From contig OZ025276.1 in assembly GCA_964019165.1 (NCBI GenBank), positions 2,169,840-2,233,839 of the forward strand: DNA of 64,000 nucleotides, written 5' to 3'. The notes under the pieces are model-generated. The model saw only the letters and a program-made list of their open reading frames with translations. It was not told where the DNA came from and did not search any database. The position numbers and the translations under genes are program-made. The stretch comes from Mastigias papua. Lineage: Eukaryota; Cnidaria; Scyphozoa; Rhizostomeae; Mastigiidae. This document shows positions 1 through 9,530 of this stretch, in pieces. Position 1 is the first letter of the stretch. Each line of letters begins with the position of its first letter.

Positions 1-480
1 ACTTTCACACCCCGGGGTCTTAATGTTAAGGAAGTAGACACATAGGATTATTATTTATTTGAGTTGGCTGGTTTATTCTATATGTATTCACTATTTATCC
101 TGCTCTTTTAATTTTATGTTATGGTTTCTACTTTTATTCAGTTATGCTTGTCTATTACATTTATGTCGCATCTTTTCTTACGATATTTCTCTCCTCTCAA
201 TATCGTCCTTGCTAGGTCATATTGGGTTTCCTTTTCATTTTATGTTACTTCACACCCACTTTGTTCTCGCATGGTTTTCTCTATACCCCACTGGGACGGT
301 AGGTATCAGCTTCTCCAACACCCTTTTCTCTTATGTTAAATATAATTTCCCTTCCATTCAATTTCAAATGCTATCCATTGTAAGTCCAGTTTCATTGTGT
401 AAAGTGTTCTATTGTCGTAAGTTAATTAGATATTGTTCCTTTGTTTTGATCGTTATATATGCGCTGTATGCACCTGGACT
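1..480. other. no recognisable gene
   Basis: T-rich sequence. A hydrophobic open frame runs through it, but its composition (Leu, Phe, Ser, Tyr) is what AT-rich noncoding DNA gives. It may be the inside of the Penelope-like element whose tail motif follows at about 488. Confidence 0.4.
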
Positions 481-487
481 GTTATAA

Positions 488-523
488 CTGATGAAGGCTT
501 GTGCCGAAACGTTTTAAAAGTTG
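488..523 (+). other. hammerhead-like / Penelope-type tail motif
   Basis: The block CTGATGA (488-494) is followed by a short GGC/GCC stem-loop (496-505) and GAAA (506-509), then a small potential stem. This is the core order of a minimal hammerhead ribozyme. Tail motifs of this form are known in Penelope-like elements, whose terminal repeats carry hammerheads. The outer stem I is poor here, so it may be inactive. The family assignment is inferred; no Penelope coding sequence is visible in the 480 bases upstream. Confidence 0.35.
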
Positions 524-584
524 GAATTTTTTCTTGAGGGTCTATTTATGTCTTTAACATTTCTTTATGATTGGAGCTATTTGA

Positions 585-587
<3 letters not shown>

Positions 588-661
<74 letters not shown>
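588..661. repeat. (TA)n microsatellite
   Basis: Uninterrupted TA dinucleotide run of about 37 units. It creates artefactual Tyr-Ile open frames on both strands. Confidence 0.98.
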
Positions 662-664
<3 letters not shown>

Positions 665-816
665 ACATAGATATAGATTTATGAATGTATGAGTGTTTAT
701 AGCATGCATGTATGTATGCGTGTATATGTGTGATGCAATCTTTTCAGAAATGTTTCTACTTATTTGCAATGTATAGTATCATGATTGATTCTGTTAACGA
801 TTTGTAAATTATTGGG

Positions 817-1781
817 CTAGTAATGGGGGTTCCAGTCCAAAATATTTGATGTGGTGTTGCCATATAGGCAATTTCTTGCATTTGTCAACAGTGTACAAAC
901 CAAGTAAATTTTTCCCACAGCACTTAGTTGGACTTTAAGATTTTTTTTGAAATCTACAAACTTGAAAAAGTTAACTATATCTCCAAATAGCCACTCCACG
1001 CTTACTCTAACTGAACTCATCCTTGACTTCCAGAGCTGCTGATCACCTGTTACATTTGCCCCTTTAAAAGGAGCCTGCAGTTGAGGTCTCAATGGATAAG
1101 CTGGATCTCCATAAATACACATTATTTCCCCCGCTGGAGAAACAGAATACTGCTCTAAAAGTGGCAGAAGTCCAGATTCTCTCAGCATTCCGCTGTCGTG
1201 GCGTTTTCCTTCATATGGGCCAGCTAGCAAGGACACTAATCCATCAGGGGTGGCAACCGACTGACATTGTATTGCATGGACATGTTTGTGCCCATTGTAA
1301 AGAGCCCTCTGGTTATTGCTAGGCTTTGATATAGGGTGAACGGTTCCATCAATGAAGCCCCAGCAATTTGTCAAGGGAGCTCCTTTTGCATAAATAGCTG
1401 CAGCATACTTTGTTAGATTTTGAGGGGATAAGCTGTTTCTTCCTTCAAAATCTGATAGCAGAAACGACCATTGGTTGTATATCAAATCCATTACGTGATT
1501 GGTGATAATACATAGTTCTGGAACTGGACGTGCAAAGCGGGGGACCATATCTGAGTATCTACATGGATATGCATGTCGTTTTTCTTGAACCTAAAGTCTA
1601 CCTTACATTCATCGTCGGTCATTGTGTCCAGATCAAAATGCTGGTATTGCCAGTATGGAATTTCCAGGCTTGGTCTATTCACCCTATTCACATTATACAG
1701 CAATTGATACTCCATATCGTCGATTACATCAATTCCACATGCCAAATCAAGTACATCTCTGATATTTCGTCGAACAGCCAT
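817..1781 (-). pseudogene. PIF/Harbinger transposase (DDE_Tnp_4 type), internally deleted
   Basis: The product would cut and join DNA for a PIF/Harbinger transposon. The 5' part (1781 down to about 1570) encodes an N-terminal region with MTDDECKVDFRFKKND, typical of this family. The 3' part (about 1580 down to 817) has the RNase H-fold catalytic blocks: GFIDGTVHPI (first Asp), IYGDPAYPL (second Asp) and VSVEWLFGD (Glu). Both frames share the bases near 1555-1575, where roughly 30-40 codons seen in intact relatives are missing and the frame changes, so the gene is dead. Neither terminal inverted repeat could be placed. The family call is firm. Confidence 0.85.
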
Positions 1782-2224
1782 ATTTGATTATAGGAATACG
1801 CTAGTAATAATCTGAAAAACGTGTGAGTAAATGCGTGCAGCACAATCGAGAACAAAGTAGTTCCCAGCCAAATGCAAGAACCTCATAGCCCTGTGGTGCT
1901 CTCATGATTCTTAACGGTATCGTTAGCGTTATCGTTAGGATGCGTAATCTCTCTATTATACTGGCAGCACAGATGTTAAGCATATGCAGACTAGAAGTCA
2001 ACTAGTTGTATCAGATTTTTTCCAGTACTCATTAGCAGCACAAATGTATCTTAAGTGCTTCTTTGTTGCAGTTAGTTGGCTCTGGCTGTTTTCTCTTTGA
2101 ATAGGTTCAGTATCATTGGCCTCTTTCTTTTTACCATTTACCTTGTATCTGTGTGTGTTTTCTGGTACTGACTTGGTTCCACAACTTCCAGCCTTGTATA
2201 AAAGATTTGATGACTTCAATGCTG

Positions 2225-2945
2225 TTCTATTTTTAATTTAATTTGCTTTAATCTTCTTTTATACTTATTGGTTGTCTCCTGTGGAGTAGTTCTTAATCTC
2301 CTATCATCTTCTCTCCTCAATGTCCTAAGCATATTTTGTCAAACAGCGAGGCCCACTTTTTCCATGAAAACTGTTTTGGCAGCAGCACCAGTATTGAAGA
2401 CACAAAGTGCTTCACATACACCAATTGTCACCTGTCTTTTCCCTAAAACTAATTTCTTAGGAATAAGAGTCCACAGAGTCCATTTAGGCCATCATTTGAT
2501 TTTGTGTGAGCCCAAGAAGGCATCTCTTCAGTAAATACGACAACAGTTGCCCACATACACCAATTGTCACCTGTGTTTTCCCTAAAACTAATGTCTTAAA
2601 AATAAGAGTCCACAAAGTTCCATTTAGGCTGTCAGTTTGATTTTGTGTGAGCCCAAGAAGGCATCTCTTCAGCAAATCCTCATTACTCAGCCTATCAAAA
2701 ATTGGAGACAACTCCTGCATGAATGCATGAGGTAATCTAACTGCTTTGTGATGTGAATGTGTCTCTGATGCTTCATCCCTTTGAAGATAACACCAAGAGT
2801 CTTTAGCTTTTGGACAAAACCTGTTCTGAAAGGCAAGTGACTTGGTAGGCTCTACACTTATATGGTGTTTTATTGCATTAATTGCCCTTTTCATTCCTGA
2901 TAAGTTCCCTTTAGGCCGTGGGCTGTGGTTACAGAAACCCATCAA
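2225..2945 (-). pseudogene. Mutator-like transposase, C-terminal part
   Basis: Reading from 2945 downward there is NLSGMKRAINAIKHH, then a Cys-containing FCPKAKDSWCYLQR block, an LSNEDLLKRCLLGLTQNQ block and SLNGTLW. These match in order the C-terminal half of the Mutator-like transposase common in invertebrate genomes (TQN..SFN carries the third acidic region). Here the usual Glu of that block is replaced (TQNQTDSLNG). A 139-141-bp tandem duplication repeats the RCLLGLTQNQ part and breaks the frame. Homologous residues continue to about 2330. The upstream half is at 7121-7385, on the far side of the inserted element 2912-7205. Confidence 0.75.
2401..2680. repeat. tandem duplication, about 140 bp x 2, inside the Mutator relic
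   Basis: The stretch starting CATACACCAATTGTCACCTG at about 2415 recurs at about 2554, and AATAAGAGTCCACA recurs at 2462 and 2601, giving a constant offset of 139 that becomes 141 at the end after small indels. It is a head-to-tail duplication within the transposase coding sequence, old enough to have diverged at several sites. Confidence 0.85.
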
Positions 2946-3235
2946 AACACAGTTTCGTTTTCCAAGTCAAGAAACCAACCACTTACTTAAATGTCCAGGC
3001 AGTGCACGCTAACTTGTTACAAATCTATGTGGCCCCAAGCTGGAAACCTGCTCAATATCAAGAAATTCACAGCTACAGTTTCTTCCTATACCGTTGTAAC
3101 TTAGATCAATGATGCCATTTTCAAAGGGCTTTTTATTACTTGTTACTGTAACGGGCCAGCTGAAATGAAATAGTTTACATGTATTCAGTTGTCTGGCAAT
3201 TATCACAACAGCCTAGCAACGGCCAAGTCTCACAG
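2912..3235 (+). repeat. left terminal inverted repeat of the 4.3-kb element
   Basis: Inverted counterpart of 6880-7205. On the minus strand this arm has an open stretch that includes NCSCEFLDIEQVSSLGP; the other arm encodes the same sequence with conservative changes on the plus strand. Confidence 0.75.
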
Positions 3236-3600
3236 CAATGCATTTTCCTTTTGAATAAGTTATACATGAAAAGTTCATAATAGATTCCACAGCATAAACT
3301 GGGCATAATGTGGAACAGAAAAATCAGTGATTATTTTGCCTGACTTTTAGTGTAACAATTGGAAGACTAGGTGATGAACAATAAAGTGATAGATATATAA
3401 CTTGTTGTAAACTTTTGCTATGAAGAGGGATTATAGAGTTTGTTCCTTTTCATTTTGTGATCCAAAAATCCTGTAAACAGATTTGATTGAGATGGGTAGT
3501 TTATGGCTATATCAACATGTTTTGGAAACAAAATCTTACATGTATATATAGTATTTTTGAAAGTCATACATATTTCCCTATAGTTTTTAAAGGTAACTAA

Positions 3601-3962
3601 GGCTATGTTCACATTGCTCCGTATTCGTTTTTATCCGTTTTCATTTCGATCTGTTTTGCCTGTTCACATTGCCCGGGTACATTTGAATACGCTATGAAAA
3701 CGATAAGTGTTCACTTTGCTCCCCTCCAGGTACAGCGGAAAACGGCATGATATTGAGTCTTATACTAGCGTTTTCAAAAGTATCCGTTTTCGATGTTCAC
3801 TGCATTTTTGCGTTTTCAAAAGTCTCCGTTTTCAAAAGTATCCGTTTTCAAAGTGCGTTTTCAAAAGTCTCCGTTTTCCTAGCGGAGCAATGTGAACGCA
3901 AGGCAAAAACGGATACTTTTGTATCCGTTTTCATATGAATACGGAGCAATGTGAACGGGGCC
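3601..3962. mobile_element. Harbinger-type MITE with internal minisatellite
   Basis: Starts GGCTATGTTCACATTGCTCC and ends with the inverted form GGAGCAATGTGAACGGGGCC. It is flanked on both sides by TAA (3598-3600 and 3963-3965), the 3-bp target used by PIF/Harbinger transposons. It has no coding capacity. Its middle is made of reiterated CGTTTTCAAAAGT(A/C)TCCGTTTTC units, so the whole piece can fold back on itself. It lies in the 3' part of the 4.3-kb transposon. Confidence 0.85.
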
Positions 3963-4077
3963 TAAGGTTTCTTGTAATACATTATTTTTCTGACACAGGT
4001 GCACTTACTTGTTTATGCAAGAGCAAATGACTTAGTACTATGTTCTAAGGACAAGGCATTTACATGAACAATCAATC

Positions 4078-6871
4078 TCACATGTTTGAGAAATTTCCTT
4101 TCCCTACACTTGAGGATGTACTCACCTTTAATCCAGCATCTTTGAATAACTGTGACAATGCTCCACAGAAGGACATTGCCATGTGAAAATCCCCAAGTCG
4201 TATAATCAAGCGATTCATGAAAGCCTCTTTTTTCCAGCGAATCTGTTGAACTTTTGCATAGATCACTTCATCAAAAACCAGACACAGATACTGCAAGTGG
4301 AGATGATCTGCAATCTGTAAGCTCCTTTTGAGGACTTCATGGACAGTGGAAAGCTCTATTGGAGAAGCATCAATAATGGGCAGATACCCTATATTTAAAA
4401 GAATAGGGATGTCATTTGACATCAACATTGTATTGAAACCTGTCCAGTGTGGCATAAGGAGGGTACTTCTTTCTTTGCAAAATGCACGACACAGCACAAA
4501 GGCTAAGTCCAACTGCCTTGATTCACACTGAACATCAAGATGATCCTTCTCGTCACTTTTCAAATTTAAAGCTGCAGTAGACAAATCTCTTGTTACTCTT
4601 TTACCAAGAACGACTGGTTGTATTTCCTGAGATGGCATAGAACACGATTTTGACCTGGGCAGACTGTCTTTTTTTTTCATCAACGAAGTCTTTAGGAGAC
4701 ATGCGTTGAATGATTATTCCTCCTGTGATGTGGGTTGTTCCCTTCCTGTTCTGGTTTCCTCTTGAAAATCATCATTATCCCATGCTAATGTGGTGCTTGT
4801 CTGTGTTGCAAAGCCTGGAGGTAATAATGGGGATAAGGAGGTATTCCTCTGTGCAAGACCTGTTTCATGTCTTAAAACAGTAGAATGGGATACACAGTGC
4901 CCAAGTCGATTAAGTAATGAAATGGCAGCAGCAGATCCAGTGAGCTGACGGATGGCCATGCCAAGAGATAATCCCTTTGGAGTGAGCGTCTTTCCATCAG
5001 AGGCAACATAGATTAAATCTTGTGCAATTGAAAGAAGCTTACAGACATTCCTGTCTTCAAGATGAACATAGTCATTTATTTGTGGTTCCTCAAGTGAAGT
5101 AAACAAGGATATAGGACAATCGTTTTAGAATTGTCACTTGTTAAGTCAGATGCTAATGGTGGCCATGGGACTCTCAAATCTGGTGCATTCTGTAATGTAT
5201 TTCTGATGATACAAGCAGCATTGTACAAAATTTGTAAGTCACTGATACTGCATCCTTCATTTGGCGCAACTCTTTCATGTTTATCATTGACTCCATCTTC
5301 TTCTGATTCAGAAAAACATTCACCATACTCTTCATCCTCACTTGTATTTGCACTTTTCATTGCCATATGCTCTTCAAGAATATCCTCTGGACATAGGTTT
5401 TCAACATAAACCATCTCACTTACATTTCTGATAGTTGGGGTATAAAAGACCAGTTGTGGGTGAGATCTTAATAGGCGCTGCTTCAGGTTGAATGTTTTGA
5501 AACATGAAACATCCAGATTGTCAGTCTTTTTGGCAATTTGGATAAATGCTTTCCATAAATCTTTGGTGTACCAAATCTGCTTTAATTGAATAATTTTGTC
5601 ATCAATGATTTCTTTGCAGAATACTTCATAAGATTTGTCATACTTTGACTATTTTTCCTTATTATTACTTTGTTTCTTTAAGAAGCTGGTGTACTTCTGA
5701 TAGCAGTTTTTGTGATACTTCACTTCACTTGCTACACAGTCTTGGCCACGGATTTCTCTCAAAATATTTTCATCTTTTTTGTTCTCTGCTGCTTCTCTCA
5801 GTCTGCCAGCATCTTCTGTTTCGCATGTGAGAAATGGTGTTTGTTCTCTTTTACCAGTGTTCTGTATGTAAAACAAGTGAGCAAAACTTTGTAAGCAATT
5901 GTTTTGTAAACAACTAGAGTTTCTAATCTTACATTAGAAAGTATCTAGTACTATTAAATTAAATAAAAAGAACTGATAAATTGCAATTTTATTTAATATA
6001 GACTTGTGAGGGCTTTTTGGATTTGAAATGTTGGGAAAATCTTCTCAAAATTTTTTTCATAAATTTGATATATATCATTGCTTTAAGGTTTGACTTGTTA
6101 TTGGCAATTTAAATCTTACTGGTTTATTATTGTTAGCTTGATTGCTCCCTTTGCCAAAGACTTATAAATCTTAAATAATTTAGTGAAAAATACATCTTTG
6201 AAAAAACTTTTCATGTCACAAACTTTTTTGTAGGAAACAGCTTATATTTAATTAGATTATAAGATAAAATCTCACAAGCTTAAGCTGTGTTCTAATCAGT
6301 TTACACTTACCTGAATTTTTTTCCCAAACCAAGTTGCATCCCTGTGACATATTATACAATGAGCTGGAAGGACATATCTATTTCTCCTTTCAAATCCTCT
6401 CCCATTTTCCTGCACCAGTGACAGTCTCGTCATTTTTTTATCAGGAACGTATTCCACATTTTGAACAGCACTTCCTTGTGGTGGAGCACTGTCAACAACA
6501 CTTGCAGCATCGTCAATAGTTTGAGAAGACACAGTCTTTGCTTTCTTCTCTTCAGCTCTCTTTATTTTTTCAACATCACAAAACTTTTTAAAGCAGGCCT
6601 TGTGATATGGCCAACAAAAGTCAAAGTCTGGGTGGTTGTCTATGTAGCCTTCCACCAAGTCGTTGTCAAATAAATCGTAAGATGTACGTGCAACATCTCC
6701 CTCCTTTCCTTGCAAACCAGCCCATCTTTTCCTACAACTCAAAAATTTTTCGACCCTTTGCTTTGTTATTTCACTACAACAATCCTTAGTACCTTCAAAA
6801 TGTACAAAGCATGAAGTACTCTTGATCGCAGAAAGATCATTTGATGATTCTCCTTCATTTTCGTCTGCCAT
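4078..6871 (-). pseudogene. unassigned transposon-borne protein, intron-containing and broken
   Basis: I know this family as uncharacterised proteins scattered in invertebrate genomes but cannot name it. Exon 1 starts at 6871 (MADENEGESS), has Cys/His-rich stretches (CWPYHKACFKKFC, HCIICHRD) and ends about 6314 at a donor CAG|GTAAGT. Exon 2 starts about 5860 after a TTTTACATACAG acceptor and carries REIRGQDCVASEVKYHKNCY, an acidic segment, LDVSCFKTFNLK, GKTLTPKGLSLGMAIRQLTG, LAWDNDDFQEE and, near 4340-4160, a block with LVFDEVIYAKVQQIRW and RLGDFHMAMSF. It meets another donor AAAG|GTGAGT at about 4127; the following exon is not found. Lesions are a TAG at 5649, frameshifts near 5100, 4745 and 4620. 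It lies between long TIRs, so a transposase role is plausible but unproven. Confidence 0.6.
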
Positions 6872-6879
6872 GTTTCAAA

Positions 6880-7205
6880 CAAATGCGTTGCTGTGACACT
6901 TGGCCGTTGCTAAGCTGTTGTGATAAGTGTCACACCACTGAATATTGTTCAAGCTACTAGTCGTTCGATGGTCCGTAGAATTAACAAATACAAAGAAGCT
7001 CTTGCAAAATGGCGTCATTGATCTACGTTACAGCGGTATAAGAAGACACTTTAGCTGTGACTTTCTTGATATTGAGCAGGTTTTCAGCTTGGGGCCACCC
7101 AGATTTATAACAAGTTAATGCTAATGGTTGGAAAACTCAAGAAGCTGGCTGGTTTCATGATTTGGACAACGGAAAGTAAAGGTAGAGGTTACAGCCCATG
7201 GCCTA
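6880..7205 (-). repeat. right terminal inverted repeat of the 4.3-kb element
   Basis: Inverted counterpart of 2912-3235. The first exon of the element's gene begins just inside it (6871), so this arm probably holds that gene's promoter. Confidence 0.75.
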
Positions 7206-7385
7206 CTTTGTTGTCTTATGGTAACACCATAATAAGTTTGATGTTTCTTGACCATCTGATTAGTAAGCCTCCCAGCACCAGATATTCCGTTGCCATCAGT
7301 CAACTTTGTTCCTTTCATTCTTTTTGTAACTCTGTAAGGGCAGCCCTCATTATTTTTGGACATGTTGTTGTTTCATGTCTGCCAT
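7121..7385 (-). pseudogene. Mutator-like transposase, central fragment
   Basis: Encodes GTKLTDGNGISGAGRLTNQM followed by VKKHQTYYGVTIRQQ, the well-conserved linker between the second catalytic Asp and the Glu region in Mutator-like transposases. The reading then runs into the inserted 4.3-kb element (SRPWAV... is element sequence). The rest of this gene's C-terminus is at 2225-2945, same strand. The N-terminal half is not found. Confidence 0.75.
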
Positions 7386-7788
7386 CATGAATATTGTAAG
7401 TGTTTTCATTATATTCATAGTGGCTGACAAGACATTTGTTTGTGATTCAACATTGGACTACTTAGACATAGATGAAAGAATGAAGTAGTCACTTTGATGC
7501 CCCACCCAGGCAGAGTTCAATGCAAGGATTTAGTAGAAGCATGTAGGTTTCTGAGGAATTCTGCTTGCAGTTAGACCTTTTTAGTTTCACTTTTTATGAG
7601 CTCATAACAAATCATTTTTATAATTTCAAAGAGGAAGATCACCTGTATACCATCAAACTCATTTTTTGTCTGCAATACTGCACATGCCAACACTGTTTTC
7701 ATAGAGTACAATGTCTAACAGACAACTTTTGTTGAGGAGCTGTAAATAGCATGAACTGTTTTTGTTGGTGAGACACTTGTCTTTCTAT
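7386..7788. other. no recognisable gene
   Basis: Probably the decayed 5' side of the Mutator relic; no motif could be read. Confidence 0.3.
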
Positions 7789-8326
7789 CTGGGTTGCCAG
7801 ATGGTCTGGAAACGAGCAGGCCAAACCAGCTTAAAAAAGTGGCCAAAGTGGTCAAAAATAGGCCAAACTAAAATGACGTCATGAAGCATCGCTATGCGCA
7901 TGCGTAGATATACAGTAGGAAAACACATCATGAACCTCGAGAGCTGAAAGCAACTGAACAAGTATAAAAGATAAACAAGAACACATTTAAAGTTAATAAC
8001 AAACAAAGCATGAAGCAAAAATAATAAAGTTGCACACAAGCTATTCATCTTGCATCATCACATCATCATCATCATCTTCATTTATTCCTTCTGTTGCATA
8101 CATGGACGACTTGAACAGCTCTAACATCCTTGGAATACACTGTTTGAATAAAACTGTTCAAAGGCCAAAAACAAAGTAAAAAAAGTATTTCGATATATTC
8201 GAGAAAACAGGCCAAAAAAGGCGACATTTTAGTCTCAGGCCAAATGTTATTTTGTCAGGCAAATCAACATGAAAAAAGGCCAAAATTGAGAAATTTGGCC
8301 TTATAAAGGCCAATATGGCAACTCTG
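7789..8326. mobile_element. non-autonomous hAT element (MITE), perfect 8-bp target duplication
   Basis: Starts CTGGGTTGCCAGATGG and ends CCAATATGGCAACTCTG, which are inverted matches. The 8 bases before it (CTTTCTAT, 7781-7788) are repeated exactly after it (8327-8334). An 8-bp duplication and TIRs of this kind mark the hAT superfamily. The interior repeats AGGCCAAA-type words many times and has no transposase. Confidence 0.9.
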
Positions 8327-8639
8327 CTTTCTATTTGTCTTTTTGGGTGTAGCACCTTACTTTTCTCATACCATTTCTAAAATGATATTGTCCTGCATGA
8401 TGTTTCACAATAAAATAGTGACCATCTTCCTTCAGCTGTAAAGTAGGTATAGTATGATAGACAAAAGTGACTTTATTGTGTACTAAAATAATGAACTTAT
8501 GGTATTAGTAATTAATTTCTCCTGTAGTAAAATCATTTGATAGTTAGGGTTGGCAGGTCCCTTGAGTTTCATAAGGAAAGGGAACAATAAGACAATACAT
8601 TTATGACAGTGTCCAGCTTCCATGCCCCTATCTGTTCTT

Positions 8640-9246
8640 CTTGTGGCAAATGTAACATTTTACATTAATGTTTGCATGAATGCTCAGCAAGAGAGGTACT
8701 TATTGCTCTCAAAGATAGATTTCCAGCACAGAAATTTAATTCTCCGTCCTCATAAAGGATAGCAATGGCAATCTCTGGGTCACTCAGGAAATAGCCCAAA
8801 CCCTGAACATTTCAAACCATCAATTGGTTCTTGGTATGCACATAAGAATAATGTACCAACCATTCAGCCTTTTCTATAAGGACTCTATCTTCAACTGAAT
8901 CTACTTTTCTGTTCTCATCAGTGTCGTTGATATACTTTTGGGAATCACCTGTTATAAATTCCTCAGCAGTGATTGGCTTGTCTTCAATATTGGAAAATTT
9001 TACCTTATTATACTTGAAAAATAAGACAAAACCAGCAAGTATCTTTTTATTAAACCGTGTGGTAATAATCCTTGCAACAGCATGCATCTGGACTTGCTTT
9101 TTAATGTGCCATGTGATTGTGATATTGAAAGTGTCTGCTACTTGTGCTAGATGCTCCTCTTTGGTAACTTTGATTACCCACTGTTTCTCTGGCTCCTGGA
9201 ATAACCAAAGTGGCAAGAAATGCATGCCTGAATCCCCTGTCAGCAA
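8640..9246 (-). pseudogene. alpha-kinase domain fragment (eEF2K/MHCK type)
   Basis: Alpha-kinases are atypical serine/threonine kinases. The first frame (9246 down to 8812) has the features of the domain's middle: EKQWVIKV, ITAEEFITGDSQKYIN and AEWLVHYSYVHTKNQLMV. In a shifted frame (about 8820 down to 8640) it continues with the usual next blocks: LSDPEIAIA, LNFCAGNLSLRAI and the zinc-binding EHSCKH..CKMLHL end. One frameshift or an unseen splice separates them, and the Cys after the His is displaced by a stop, so I treat it as a pseudogene or a mis-spliced fragment. The upstream ATP-binding part near 9250-9400 could be read only weakly. It may be host-derived rather than part of a transposon. 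Confidence 0.65.
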
Positions 9247-9530
9247 AACGTGAATCTTCCTTAATTCATTCAGATGACTTCCACGTCTTTAGCAACATTA
9301 TAACTCCTAAGGTCAACGTTCATACTTGTGATACTGGGTGGCTCAATCAATTTTCAAGTATCTAGAAGGTCTGCTATTGATACCTACCCTGCAAATGCCA
9401 AAGAAGGAACTGATGGTAGTATTGGAATTTGGCACTCTAGTCAGATATCTTCCAGAACAATCAAGAACATCTAATATATAAACTTACATGACACTTATAT
9501 TCTAGAACATTCTAGTCACAAACAACATAC

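Larger units (their letters stand above)
2912..7205 (-). mobile_element. 4.3-kb DNA transposon with long imperfect TIRs, inserted in a Mutator-like gene
   Basis: The two ends are inverted copies of each other. TAGGCCGTGGGCTGT starts at 2912, and reading inward on the minus strand from 7205 gives TAGGCCATGGGCTGT. Similarity continues for about 300 bp, with a well-conserved inner block (3005-3235 against 6880-7110, for example GGCCCCAAGCTG and CTGCTCAATATCAAG). Outside the element the minus strand reads a Mutator-like transposase up to ...YYGVTIRQQ at the right and resumes with GNLSGMK at the left, so excising the element nearly restores the family order. Direct target duplication is short or decayed (AAAG/AAGG). 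It carries one gene on the minus strand and a MITE at 3601-3962. The superfamily is not assigned. Confidence 0.75.

Noticed and set aside
59..487. 142-codon hydrophobic open frame at the window start
   Set aside because: Composition follows T-rich DNA and no motif or alternative evidence supports a protein.
554..769. Tyr-Ile repeat proteins in open frames across (TA)n runs (also 44599-44814 and 53795-54109)
   Set aside because: They are translations of microsatellites.
1905..1945. Telomere-like or regulatory repeat CGTTA (ATCGTTAGCGTTATCGTTA)
   Set aside because: Only three to four imperfect units; too short to support.
3601..3962. CRISPR-like array from the repeated CGTTTTCAAAAG units
   Set aside because: Units are tandem without distinct spacers, lie inside a MITE, and the context is eukaryotic.
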